This document shows positions 1-6,771 of a stretch of 16,284 bases of DNA, piece after piece. Source of the stretch: Acidobacteriota bacterium (GTDB lineage: Bacteria; Acidobacteriota; Blastocatellia; Pyrinomonadales; Pyrinomonadaceae); the NCBI GenBank assembly GCA_023391155.1, contig JAEWBM010000135.1:1-16284 (forward strand), given 5' to 3'. Numbering within the stretch: position 1 is the first letter of the stretch; every line of letters starts with the position of its first letter. Made by a program: the position numbers and the translations under genes. A model generated the notes under the pieces. The model did no database searches. It saw nothing but the letters and a program-made list of their open reading frames with translations, and was not told where the DNA came from.

Positions 1-28
1 AAATAATTACCCGCCGGGCAAGAAAATC

Positions 29-58
29 TTGACATTTCGAGCCCGTTTTCGCGATAAT
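29..58 (+). promoter_or_regulatory. sigma70-type promoter for the GAF-like gene
   Basis: A perfect -35 box TTGACA (29-34) is followed after 18 bases by GATAAT (53-58). Transcription would start near 65 and leave a leader of about 115 bases before the GTG at 182. It is the best consensus promoter in the window. It is read from sequence only. Confidence 0.7.
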
Positions 59-181
59 TTCTAAAGGACGCTGCTTTCCCGCGCAGCTCCGCTAACCGCA
101 CCGCAATAATTCCGGCCCATACCACGAATAATTCTCACGCCCGGATATGTCCTATTCTCAACCATTTGGAGGAAACCCATA

Positions 182-1693
182 GTGACCAGCGAAGAACTCG
201 AACAAAGTCTAAAGGCTGAATTCGAGAGTTATCTAAACGGCTCGTTCGATGCCGTTCGAAATGAATTTGCCGAATTTCAGAAAAATCTGGATGCCGAGTT
301 TGCCAAGCACCGCTCTCAGATCGATGAGGCAGTGAGGTCGATGGCGACCAGGCTAGAGGCGAACGGCGAGCTGGACCGAGGATTTTTGGAATCGGTCACC
401 GAGCACCTCAGGCTCTCACGGGATGAAGGGGCGAAACTCACCGCCACCGCATTCAGCGAAGCCGAAAAGCTCGGGCCCGCGGCCGGCGGCGAATCGCGCC
501 TGGACGCGATCAATGCCGCGCTCGACGACATCAGCTCGCGGAAAACGCAGGCCGATATCCTTGGGGCTCTTGTTGAGCACGCGTCACAATTCGCACCGCG
601 AGGGGTTTTCTTTATCGTTCGTCACGACCAGCTAACGGCATGGAAGAGCTTTGGCGAGGAGATCGGCAACGGTTCGCAGCCGACGGACAGCGTCCGCGTA
701 CCGGTTTCGGCCGACACGATCCTGGCGAATGCAGTTAACAGTTTAACGACGCAGCGTTCGGAAGGAAGCGGGGCGGGGGAAAATGCGTTGTTCCTCGATG
801 AGCTCGGCCTCGGATCGCCGCAGCAGATGTATGCGATCCCGCTAAAGGCACGCGGCCGCGGGGTGGCTGTTCTATATGCCGACCTTGGACGTGACGGCGT
901 AGCAATAAATATCGATGCTCTTGAAATGATGGTCCGCGTTGCGGGCCTGACGGTCGAGCTGCGAGCAGCCGGGCAGCAGGCGGCCGCTCCGGCACCGGGG
1001 CCTGAGGTAAAGGCAGAGCCGGCAGCAGTTGAGCAGCCGGTGCAGCCCGAGGCGGCCGAGCCGGTAAGCGATCCGCAACCCACGGCGGAGCCCGAGCCGG
1101 TGCAGGAAGTACAAGCTGAGCCCGAACAGGTTGAGCATGTTGAAGAGGTGCACGAGGTTGAGGAGGTCACGGAAGAGCCTGAGGTTTACGAAGTTTCCGA
1201 GGTGGAAGCAGAGGCAGAGGAGTCGCATTACGACCTTCAGCCTGCGGCAGAGCCCGAGCCGGTGCCTGAACCCGTGCGTGAACCCGAACCCGCCGTTCCG
1301 GCATACTCCAACGGCAACGGCCATCATGTCGAGGCGGCACCTGTGGCCACAGCGGCGGCGTCGGTGGGCCGTTCGAGCGGAAGAAGCATTGAACTTCCTA
1401 TCGAGGTGTCGGACGACGAGCGGAAATATCACACCAATGCCCGGCGGTTCGCAAGGCTATTGGTCTCGGAGATCAAGCTTTACAATGAGCAAAGGGTCCA
1501 GGAAGGGCTGCAGTCGGCCGATCTCTATGACCGGCTGCGGGAGGCCATAGACCGCTCAAGGGAGATGTACGAAAAGAGGGTAGAGCCGCAGGTGGCGGCC
1601 CGCTTTGACTATTTCCACTATGAGCTGTTGAACGACCTGGCGGGCGGCGACGCTGCGAAGCTGGGGTCGAGCTATCCGGGAGCGGCGGCCTAG
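182..1693 (+). CDS. Coiled-coil/GAF-like cytoplasmic protein with acidic Pro/Glu linker and conserved C-terminal helical module
   Basis: The 503-aa protein has no signal peptide or TM segment, so it should be cytosolic. The start is GTG at 182, set by a strong GGAGGAAA (168-175) at good spacing. Residues 1-95 are charged and helical, probably coiled coil. Residues about 105-262 alternate strands and helices like a GAF domain (FFIVRHDQLTAWKSFG; later YAIPLKARGRGVAVLYAD). Residues 265-395 are a low-complexity linker rich in Pro, Glu, Val and Ala, with EV/EVEE runs. Residues 405-487 form a helical module (ARRFARLLVSEIKLYNEQRV; DRLREAIDRSREMYEKRVEP) that I recall as a conserved C-terminal segment in deltaproteobacterial and acidobacterial proteins of unknown role. 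No catalytic output domain is visible. A sensory or scaffolding role is inference. The gene is monocistronic, with its own promoter and terminator. Confidence 0.85.
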   Translation: MTSEELEQSLKAEFESYLNGSFDAVRNEFAEFQKNLDAEFAKHRSQIDEAVRSMATRLEANGELDRGFLESVTEHLRLSRDEGAKLTATAFSEAEKLGPAAGGESRLDAINAALDDISSRKTQADILGALVEHASQFAPRGVFFIVRHDQLTAWKSFGEEIGNGSQPTDSVRVPVSADTILANAVNSLTTQRSEGSGAGENALFLDELGLGSPQQMYAIPLKARGRGVAVLYADLGRDGVAINIDALEMMVRVAGLTVELRAAGQQAAAPAPGPEVKAEPAAVEQPVQPEAAEPVSDPQPTAEPEPVQEVQAEPEQVEHVEEVHEVEEVTEEPEVYEVSEVEAEAEESHYDLQPAAEPEPVPEPVREPEPAVPAYSNGNGHHVEAAPVATAAASVGRSSGRSIELPIEVSDDERKYHTNARRFARLLVSEIKLYNEQRVQEGLQSADLYDRLREAIDRSREMYEKRVEPQVAARFDYFHYELLNDLAGGDAAKLGSSYPGAAA

Positions 1694-1717
1694 AGCTGTC
1701 GAAATTCAGAACAGGAG

Positions 1718-1741
1718 CGGGTGCCGATCGGTGCCCGTTTT
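1718..1741 (+). terminator. Rho-independent terminator after the GAF-like gene
   Basis: CGGGTGCC (1718-1725) pairs with GGTGCCCG (1730-1737) around a GATC loop, with two G-U wobbles. TTTTCT follows. It lies 25 bases after the stop codon. Confidence 0.7.
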
Positions 1742-1751
1742 CTATTTGAAA

Positions 1752-1809
1752 GGCAAAATAATTACCGCGCGGGGGTCATCATTATTTGCCGCTTCGCAAA
1801 TAAAGCGGC
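1752..1809 (+). repeat. Two overlapping inverted repeats upstream of the NHL gene
   Basis: First repeat: GGCAAAATAAT (1752-1762) can pair with ATTATTTGCC (1781-1790), with one bulged A. Second repeat: GCCGCTT (1788-1794) pairs perfectly with AAGCGGC (1803-1809). The two share bases 1788-1790, so both stems cannot be complete at once. The second overlaps the candidate -35 and spacer of the next promoter. This could be an operator, or leftover terminator structure. The function is unknown. Confidence 0.4.
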
Positions 1810-1822
1810 CTTGGAATATATT
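1793..1822 (+). promoter_or_regulatory. candidate promoter giving a leaderless transcript for the NHL gene
   Basis: TTCGCA (1793-1798, 4 of 6 consensus) and TATATT (1817-1822, 5 of 6) are 18 bases apart. The -10 box ends 8 bases before the ATG at 1831 and no Shine-Dalgarno lies between, so transcription would begin at or next to the start codon. Confidence 0.4.
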
Positions 1823-1830
1823 CGAATCGT

Positions 1831-3135
1831 ATGCCTAAACTTTTCAATTGTGCAGCGTGTTCGGCGCCGCTTGAATTTGAAGGAACGCCGTTCCAGAAAT
1901 GCGGATATTGCGGTGCAAGCGTGATAGTGCCGGGCGAGATGTTCTTTCAGAACGACAGCCGTTTCGCGCCGCCGGGGAAATTCGGCGGGCGTGCTGAAAA
2001 GATCGCCGAGGTGCAGCGGCTGATCAGCTCGGGAAAAAAGATCGAGGCGATCAAGGTATTTCGCGAAACCTTTGACACGAGCCTGAGGGCCGCAAAGGAT
2101 GCCGTCGAGGCGCTTGAGCGGGGTGAGGGGTATGATATGGCGCACGCGGGAGCAGCGGTGAATCGCCAGGAGATCCGTCTCGACCCGGTCGTTATGAAGC
2201 GGGCCGGTGCCGTTGCCGGCGGCACTATTGTGGTTTCGATGGTGGTCGCTTTTCTGATATTGGCGGGCGTTGCGGTGGCCATCTTTCTGACGGTAAGGGA
2301 AGAGATTCCGGTGATCGGCGATAGCACCGAACCCACGCGGCTTGCGGACGGCGGGCCGGGCGGCGGCGGATCAGAAGGTACGAGCGAATTGCTCAGGATC
2401 GGCGGCAAGGGTACGGGTGCGGGGCGGTTCGAAGACAACCGGGCGGTGGCGGTCGACGGCCGCGGGATGATCTACAGCGCGGATTATTCGGGAGGACGAA
2501 TACAGGCGTTCAACCCGGATGGGTCGTTCAACACTCAGTGGGAAAGCCAGGGGTCGGACCTGGTCTTTGACATCGCCGCAAACAGGCAGGGCGTCGTCTA
2601 TGTTCTGCACAATAAGGGTATCTATTCTTACGCCGCGGACACCCGAGAGCAGTTGAATATATACGAATCGTATTATTTGCGAGGCATGGCGGTCACACCG
2701 GAAGGCCGCGTGGTCGCGGTGGGGCAACGGAGCATCACTATACTCGACCCGGAGCTCAAGACGATCAAGGAGTTTCCGAAGGCGGCATCTGATGCCAGTT
2801 CCCAGTCCGTGGGTTTTGAGAAGGTCGCGGTTGACGGTGCGGGCACGATGTTCATGGTCGAGCGGAGGGGCGGCGATATCATTAGATTTTCGAAGGACGG
2901 CAAGTTTCTCAATCGCATACCTACCGGAGTGAGGTCACCGAACGGCATTGCGCTCGACCCGGCCGGGAATATTTATGTGACGGATACGAGCTCGATCGTC
3001 GTGGTCAACCGCGAGGGCAAGATCCTCGAGCCGATCAAGGCGACACAGGCATTTGGAATAACATTCAATGACAATGGGGAGATGTTCGTCGCGTCGAGGC
3101 CCTATATAATCAAGCAAAAGCTCGCGCTCGAATAA
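1831..3135 (+). CDS. Membrane-anchored zinc ribbon / L7-L12-like / NHL beta-propeller protein
   Basis: The 434-aa protein has a composite layout. Residues 7-27 hold a zinc-ribbon pattern (C7xxC10 and C24xxC27). Residues about 56-97 resemble the C-terminal fold of ribosomal protein L7/L12 (KKIEAIKVFRETFDTSLRAAKDAVEAL), a module seen in non-ribosomal bacterial proteins. Residues about 127-155 are one strong TM helix. After a Gly-rich linker, residues about 185-434 carry NHL-type repeats (RAVAVDGRGMIYSADYSGGRIQAFNPDG; NGIALDPAGNIYVTDT), which should form a beta-propeller. With the small domains inside and the propeller outside, it could link an external ligand to an internal partner. That topology is inferred. 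ATG 1831 is chosen because the zinc ribbon starts at once. No ribosome-binding site precedes it. Confidence 0.88.
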   Translation: MPKLFNCAACSAPLEFEGTPFQKCGYCGASVIVPGEMFFQNDSRFAPPGKFGGRAEKIAEVQRLISSGKKIEAIKVFRETFDTSLRAAKDAVEALERGEGYDMAHAGAAVNRQEIRLDPVVMKRAGAVAGGTIVVSMVVAFLILAGVAVAIFLTVREEIPVIGDSTEPTRLADGGPGGGGSEGTSELLRIGGKGTGAGRFEDNRAVAVDGRGMIYSADYSGGRIQAFNPDGSFNTQWESQGSDLVFDIAANRQGVVYVLHNKGIYSYAADTREQLNIYESYYLRGMAVTPEGRVVAVGQRSITILDPELKTIKEFPKAASDASSQSVGFEKVAVDGAGTMFMVERRGGDIIRFSKDGKFLNRIPTGVRSPNGIALDPAGNIYVTDTSSIVVVNREGKILEPIKATQAFGITFNDNGEMFVASRPYIIKQKLALE

Positions 3136-3309
3136 TTTACACGAATTGGTTTAGCTCTGGTTTCGAGCCTACACTATATCGGATGTCGGTTAAATGGGTG
3201 AAAAGCCGCCGGATACGGTGACGGCTAGCGCGGATGTCTGGAATTCGAACGGTATGATTCTTGCGTTCGGGATGAGTTAGAGGCCAATCCGGATGCCAGT
3301 TTTCGCCCA

Positions 3310-3339
3310 CCGACCGGTCGGCCCCAATAATTCTATTGG
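3310..3339 (+). promoter_or_regulatory. 12-bp palindrome and short hairpin in the leader of the FecR/DUF6600-type gene
   Basis: CCGACCGGTCGG (3310-3321) is a perfect 12-bp palindrome. Just after it, CCAATA (3324-3329) can pair with TATTGG (3334-3339). That stem covers the first two bases of the Shine-Dalgarno GGAG (3338-3341) used by the ATG at 3352. An operator plus a weak translational hairpin is possible, and so is chance. The rest of the 216-base gap from 3136 shows no gene, no clear terminator and no convincing promoter. Confidence 0.3.
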
Positions 3340-3351
3340 AGAAAAAAGACC

Positions 3352-5382
3352 ATGTATCCCCAGGCACGCAGATTCATTTTATCGTTATTACTACCGCTGA
3401 TCTTCGTCACCTTTGCCGGTGCGATGTTCCCGGACGATGATATCCCCGAGGTAACCGACCGCGTTGCGCGTGTGAGTTATGTCGAGGGGGACGTGCGGCT
3501 GCGCCGCGCGGACAGCGAGGAGTGGGAGAAGGTCGTTCTGAACCTGCCCATCGTCGAGGGCGACGAGATCTTCAGCGAAGAGGATTCGCGATTTGAGATC
3601 CAGTTTTCCGGCGTTCAGCATTTGCGGGCCACGGAAAATACATACGTACGAGTTGTCACGCAGAACGACGACGGAATTGCGGTGAGCGTGCCGCAGGGGT
3701 CGGTGAATGTCTTTTTGACGGAGTTCGATAAGGAGACAAGTTTTTTTGAGATCGACGCTCCGCAGACAACGATCGCGATGCAGTCGGCGGGCAGCTACCG
3801 AATTGATGCGGGCCAGCCGGGGGACGAATCGGTGAGAGTGCGGGTCGAGGATGACGGCGAGGCTCGGGTGTATTCGCTTAGTTCGGGATTTACGCTGCAG
3901 AGCGGGCGGGCAGCCACGGTGATGACCGGCGGCCAGTTTGCCGGTGAGTGGCGGCTGGAGGACAGCGGGCTTTTCGCGGACGGTTTTGACAGCTGGACCG
4001 CCGAACGTGCACGGGTCATAGCCGACCGGCTGGCAAACGCGAACTACGACGAATATTACGACGACGATATCTACGGTGCAGAGGAGCTGAACGATTATGG
4101 CGACTGGGTGCACACATCAGATTACGGATATGTATGGCGACCGTGGCGATCGTCGATCAGCGGCTGGGCTGATTGGTCGCCCTATCGTTACGGAACGTGG
4201 CGGTGGGTAGACCCCTTTGGCTGGACGTGGGTCAATGACGAGCCGTGGGGATGGGCAACATACCATTACGGCCGCTGGGTCTGGCACAACGGTTATTGGC
4301 ACTGGGCGCCGTACAGTTATTACCGAACCAGCCGGAGCTGGTGGCGGCCGGCGCTGGTCGTTTTCACGACGTGGGGCAACAATTACTGCTGGTACCCGCT
4401 GCCGTACCGGTACGCTTATTACAATTACAACCGGCATTATTACTCGCGATATCCGCGGAAGCCACGCGGGAATCGGCCGGGTACCGGAGTGCCCGCACCA
4501 AGCCCGACGCCGGTGCCGACGGGTCCGGGCGGGCCAATAATGACGCCCGAGGAGCGGATGGCTCGGCGTACGACACCGCCGCTGCAGATGATCCCGCCGA
4601 CGGGCGTGGTGACGGTGGAGAAGACGGATTTCGAACGCGGCAGTGCGACATATAAGCGGGCCGATCCGGGGAACGCGCGTGAAGTTTTGAGCAAGATACC
4701 GGACGATGGGCAATCACCGCCGATCCTTCCGATCGGACGAGAAGCGGGCCGGGGCGCGGGAGTGATAACCGCAAAACCTGGGGTTTCGGCGAAGACCGAA
4801 CAGGTGAGAACAGGTGCCGGTATCCGCGATACGCAAAAGCCGATGGACAGCAAACTGAGGCAGTCACGGTTCCTGGGCAACAGGCCGCCGCTGCAAAGGC
4901 CGGGCATCACAACTCAGACGCCGGTTCAGAGTGACACGACGATACCGGGGATCCCGAGAACCGGAGCGGTGGGAAGGCCGACGCGGACCGTGACGCCGGC
5001 ACAGACAAAGACCGAACCCCGGACGCCGGTGTACTCGCCGCCGATCGTTACACGTCCGGTGACACCGCCGACTGAGTCCAAGGCCCCTGAGCAAAGAACC
5101 TACACGCCGCGGGCCCCGATGGGTGCTCCGACGCAGACACAGCGGCGGACAGTAACCACCCCGCAAGTGACGCCGCAGCCTCGGCAGGTGACGCGGCCGA
5201 CAACGCCGCCGGTTCAGCGGAGGACGCCGTCTCAGCCGCCGATACAGCGTTCGACACCGACGCGGCAACCGCAGCCGGCATCGAAGCCGGCCCCGGCTCC
5301 AAGACGGACGGTAACGAAGCCTGCTCCGGAAGCAAAGCCGCAAGCGAGGCCGGCCGACACTTCAACCAAGAAGGACGGTTAG
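3352..5382 (+). CDS. Secreted FecR-domain protein with Tyr/Trp-rich (DUF6600-type) region and Pro/Thr-rich basic tail
   Basis: The 676-aa protein starts at ATG 3352, ten bases after GGAG. Residues 1-24 look like a Sec signal peptide. Residues about 36-195 resemble a FecR domain (VARVSYVEGDVRLRRADSEEW; later DAPQTTIAMQSAGSYRID), a beta-rich module found in periplasmic or secreted proteins. Residues about 248-368 are packed with Tyr, Trp and Gly in repeats such as YRYGTWRWVDPFGWTWV and YHYGRWVWHNGYWHWAPY, typical of DUF6600-type proteins. Residues 376-676 are low complexity, rich in Pro, Thr, Arg and Gln, and probably disordered. No C-terminal TM helix or sorting signal is visible. No sigma or anti-sigma pair lies nearby, so a classical iron-dicitrate signalling role is unlikely. 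An envelope or surface role is inference. Confidence 0.88.
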   Translation: MYPQARRFILSLLLPLIFVTFAGAMFPDDDIPEVTDRVARVSYVEGDVRLRRADSEEWEKVVLNLPIVEGDEIFSEEDSRFEIQFSGVQHLRATENTYVRVVTQNDDGIAVSVPQGSVNVFLTEFDKETSFFEIDAPQTTIAMQSAGSYRIDAGQPGDESVRVRVEDDGEARVYSLSSGFTLQSGRAATVMTGGQFAGEWRLEDSGLFADGFDSWTAERARVIADRLANANYDEYYDDDIYGAEELNDYGDWVHTSDYGYVWRPWRSSISGWADWSPYRYGTWRWVDPFGWTWVNDEPWGWATYHYGRWVWHNGYWHWAPYSYYRTSRSWWRPALVVFTTWGNNYCWYPLPYRYAYYNYNRHYYSRYPRKPRGNRPGTGVPAPSPTPVPTGPGGPIMTPEERMARRTTPPLQMIPPTGVVTVEKTDFERGSATYKRADPGNAREVLSKIPDDGQSPPILPIGREAGRGAGVITAKPGVSAKTEQVRTGAGIRDTQKPMDSKLRQSRFLGNRPPLQRPGITTQTPVQSDTTIPGIPRTGAVGRPTRTVTPAQTKTEPRTPVYSPPIVTRPVTPPTESKAPEQRTYTPRAPMGAPTQTQRRTVTTPQVTPQPRQVTRPTTPPVQRRTPSQPPIQRSTPTRQPQPASKPAPAPRRTVTKPAPEAKPQARPADTSTKKDG

Positions 5383-5405
5383 AGCAGGTTCAACTGAAGC
5401 GTGGA

Positions 5406-5432
5406 AGCCCCCGACGGCCGGGGGCTTTTTTT
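5406..5432 (+). terminator. Strong rho-independent terminator after the FecR/DUF6600-type gene
   Basis: AGCCCCCG (5406-5413) pairs perfectly with CGGGGGCT (5419-5426) around ACGGC, followed by seven T (5426-5432). It sits between convergent genes. The minus-strand side has only two T after the stem, so it is mainly a + strand terminator. Confidence 0.88.
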
Positions 5433-5436
5433 CATT

Positions 5437-6765
5437 CTATGGGACCGCGGGGACGGCGGCGGGTTTCGGTACGAAGATCCCTTCGTCGATAGTCTCGGGA
5501 TCGCCCACCACAAAGAAGCGGAGATTCTTCATATACTTTTCGCTCACAGCCCGGATCTCAGCGGGTGTGACCTTTTGGATCCCGTCGAGGAAGCCCAGCG
5601 AGCGGCGCCAGCCGCCGCCGATCAATTCGTAGCGGGCGAGTTCGGCGACCTGTGCCGCGTTGGTTTCCTGCTGCAGATAATAAGTGGTCAGGTAATAACC
5701 AGCGATACCGTCGAGCTGTTCGGCGGGGATCGGCGTGGTCTTCATCGAGCGGATCTCGCCGAGCATGACGGCGACCGCCTGATTTGCGTCGGTCGCGGTC
5801 ACATAGATGTTGGCTGAATTGGCGAGGTTATTCGCCATTTCGGCATTCGGGGCGTATGAAAGGTTGCGGCGGGTGCGGACCTCTTGATACACGCGGCTTT
5901 GCAGGATGGTCATGGCGACACGCATCGCGTGATAGTCGGGATGGCCGAGCGGAGGCGCCTCGAATACGCCTTTGACGTAATTGGTCGGGAGCTCGCGGGT
6001 GGCGACCTCGAGCGAGGGCTCGCTGAATGCGAGCCGCGGGAGTTCGGGCTCTTTGTAGCTGCCTTTGGGAAGTTTGGCGAATGACGCCGTGACTTGTTTA
6101 CGGAAAACTTCGGGCTCGATATTGCCGACGACGACCAGCAGGAGGCGCGAGGTGTTGAGCAAAGAGCGGTAGTAATCGCGGGCCTCGGCAAGTGTGGTCT
6201 TTTGAACGGTTTCGATGGTGCCGGAGGGGTCGACCGAATACGGATGGCCGCGATAGAGGACACGTTCCTCAAGGCTGTTTAGGGCATCATCGGGGCTGAC
6301 GCCGCGATTGCGAAGCCCCGTTAGCGTCCGGTCGCGGACGAGCTCGAAATCGGCTGCGGCGAAAGCGGGATTCAGTACTACGTCGGTAAAGACCTCCCAC
6401 GTCTTGTCGAAATGGAGCCGGGTCGATGAGAGAGACATGACGCTGAAATCGTAGCCAGCGCCGGAACTGAGCGTGCTGCCCGTGCGAGAGAGCTCTTTTC
6501 GGAGGGCCTCCCGCGGATACTTTGCACTAGCCTCTGTGGCGGTCGAGAGGGCTAGGTATTCGATGCCGGCCTTTTCGGCAGATTGGTGCCGCACGCCGCC
6601 GCGAATGAAAAGCCCCGCCGAAACCGTCGGCGAAGCGGGCCGGCTTTTGACGATGACCTTGAGGCCGTTTACGTCGAACTCGGTGATGCCGGGAGCGGGG
6701 GCCTGTGCCTGAACTGAAGCCGCCATTAAGGCAAGGGCAGCGATGATATAAAGCTTTTTCAACAT
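5437..6765 (-). CDS. Exported M16-family peptidase-like subunit without the zinc motif (Arg/Tyr-type partner)
   Basis: The 442-aa protein has a Sec signal peptide (residues 1-20, ending VQA). The two-lobed M16 (insulinase/processing-peptidase) fold is recognisable. Where active members carry HxxEH, this one reads GIEYLALSTATEAS (67-80), so it cannot bind the catalytic zinc. It keeps the C-lobe signature YQEVRTRRNLSYAP, with R297 and Y304 in the expected Arg/Tyr spacing. In known bacterial M16B heterodimers one subunit supplies zinc and the other supplies Arg/Tyr for substrate binding. The gene starts 6 bases after the stop of the zinc-bearing M16 gene and has no clear Shine-Dalgarno, so it is probably translationally coupled. 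A periplasmic location is inferred from the signal peptide. Confidence 0.9.
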   Translation of the reverse strand: MLKKLYIIAALALMAASVQAQAPAPGITEFDVNGLKVIVKSRPASPTVSAGLFIRGGVRHQSAEKAGIEYLALSTATEASAKYPREALRKELSRTGSTLSSGAGYDFSVMSLSSTRLHFDKTWEVFTDVVLNPAFAAADFELVRDRTLTGLRNRGVSPDDALNSLEERVLYRGHPYSVDPSGTIETVQKTTLAEARDYYRSLLNTSRLLLVVVGNIEPEVFRKQVTASFAKLPKGSYKEPELPRLAFSEPSLEVATRELPTNYVKGVFEAPPLGHPDYHAMRVAMTILQSRVYQEVRTRRNLSYAPNAEMANNLANSANIYVTATDANQAVAVMLGEIRSMKTTPIPAEQLDGIAGYYLTTYYLQQETNAAQVAELARYELIGGGWRRSLGFLDGIQKVTPAEIRAVSEKYMKNLRFFVVGDPETIDEGIFVPKPAAVPAVP

Positions 6766-6771
6766 AACGAA

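Noticed and set aside
872..1432. 186-aa minus-strand frame (and a 182-aa one at 622-1170)
   Set aside because: Both are antisense to the Pro/Glu-rich linker of the GAF-like gene. Their Leu/Arg or Ser/Cys/Thr runs are complements of that repeat composition.
1721..1924. 67-aa + strand frame after the first gene
   Set aside because: It starts in the terminator, crosses the hairpins and overlaps the start of the NHL gene. No motif or ribosome site.
3391..4113. 240-aa open frame on the minus strand
   Set aside because: It lies antisense inside the FecR/DUF6600-type gene, whose signal peptide, domains and ribosome site are convincing. The antisense frame is rich in Arg/His/Pro without a recognisable motif.
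4990..5370. Proline/threonine repeats as a tandem DNA repeat or CRISPR-like array
   Set aside because: The repeats are low-complexity codons (ACG, CCG, CAG) inside the coding frame, with no fixed unit or spacer length.
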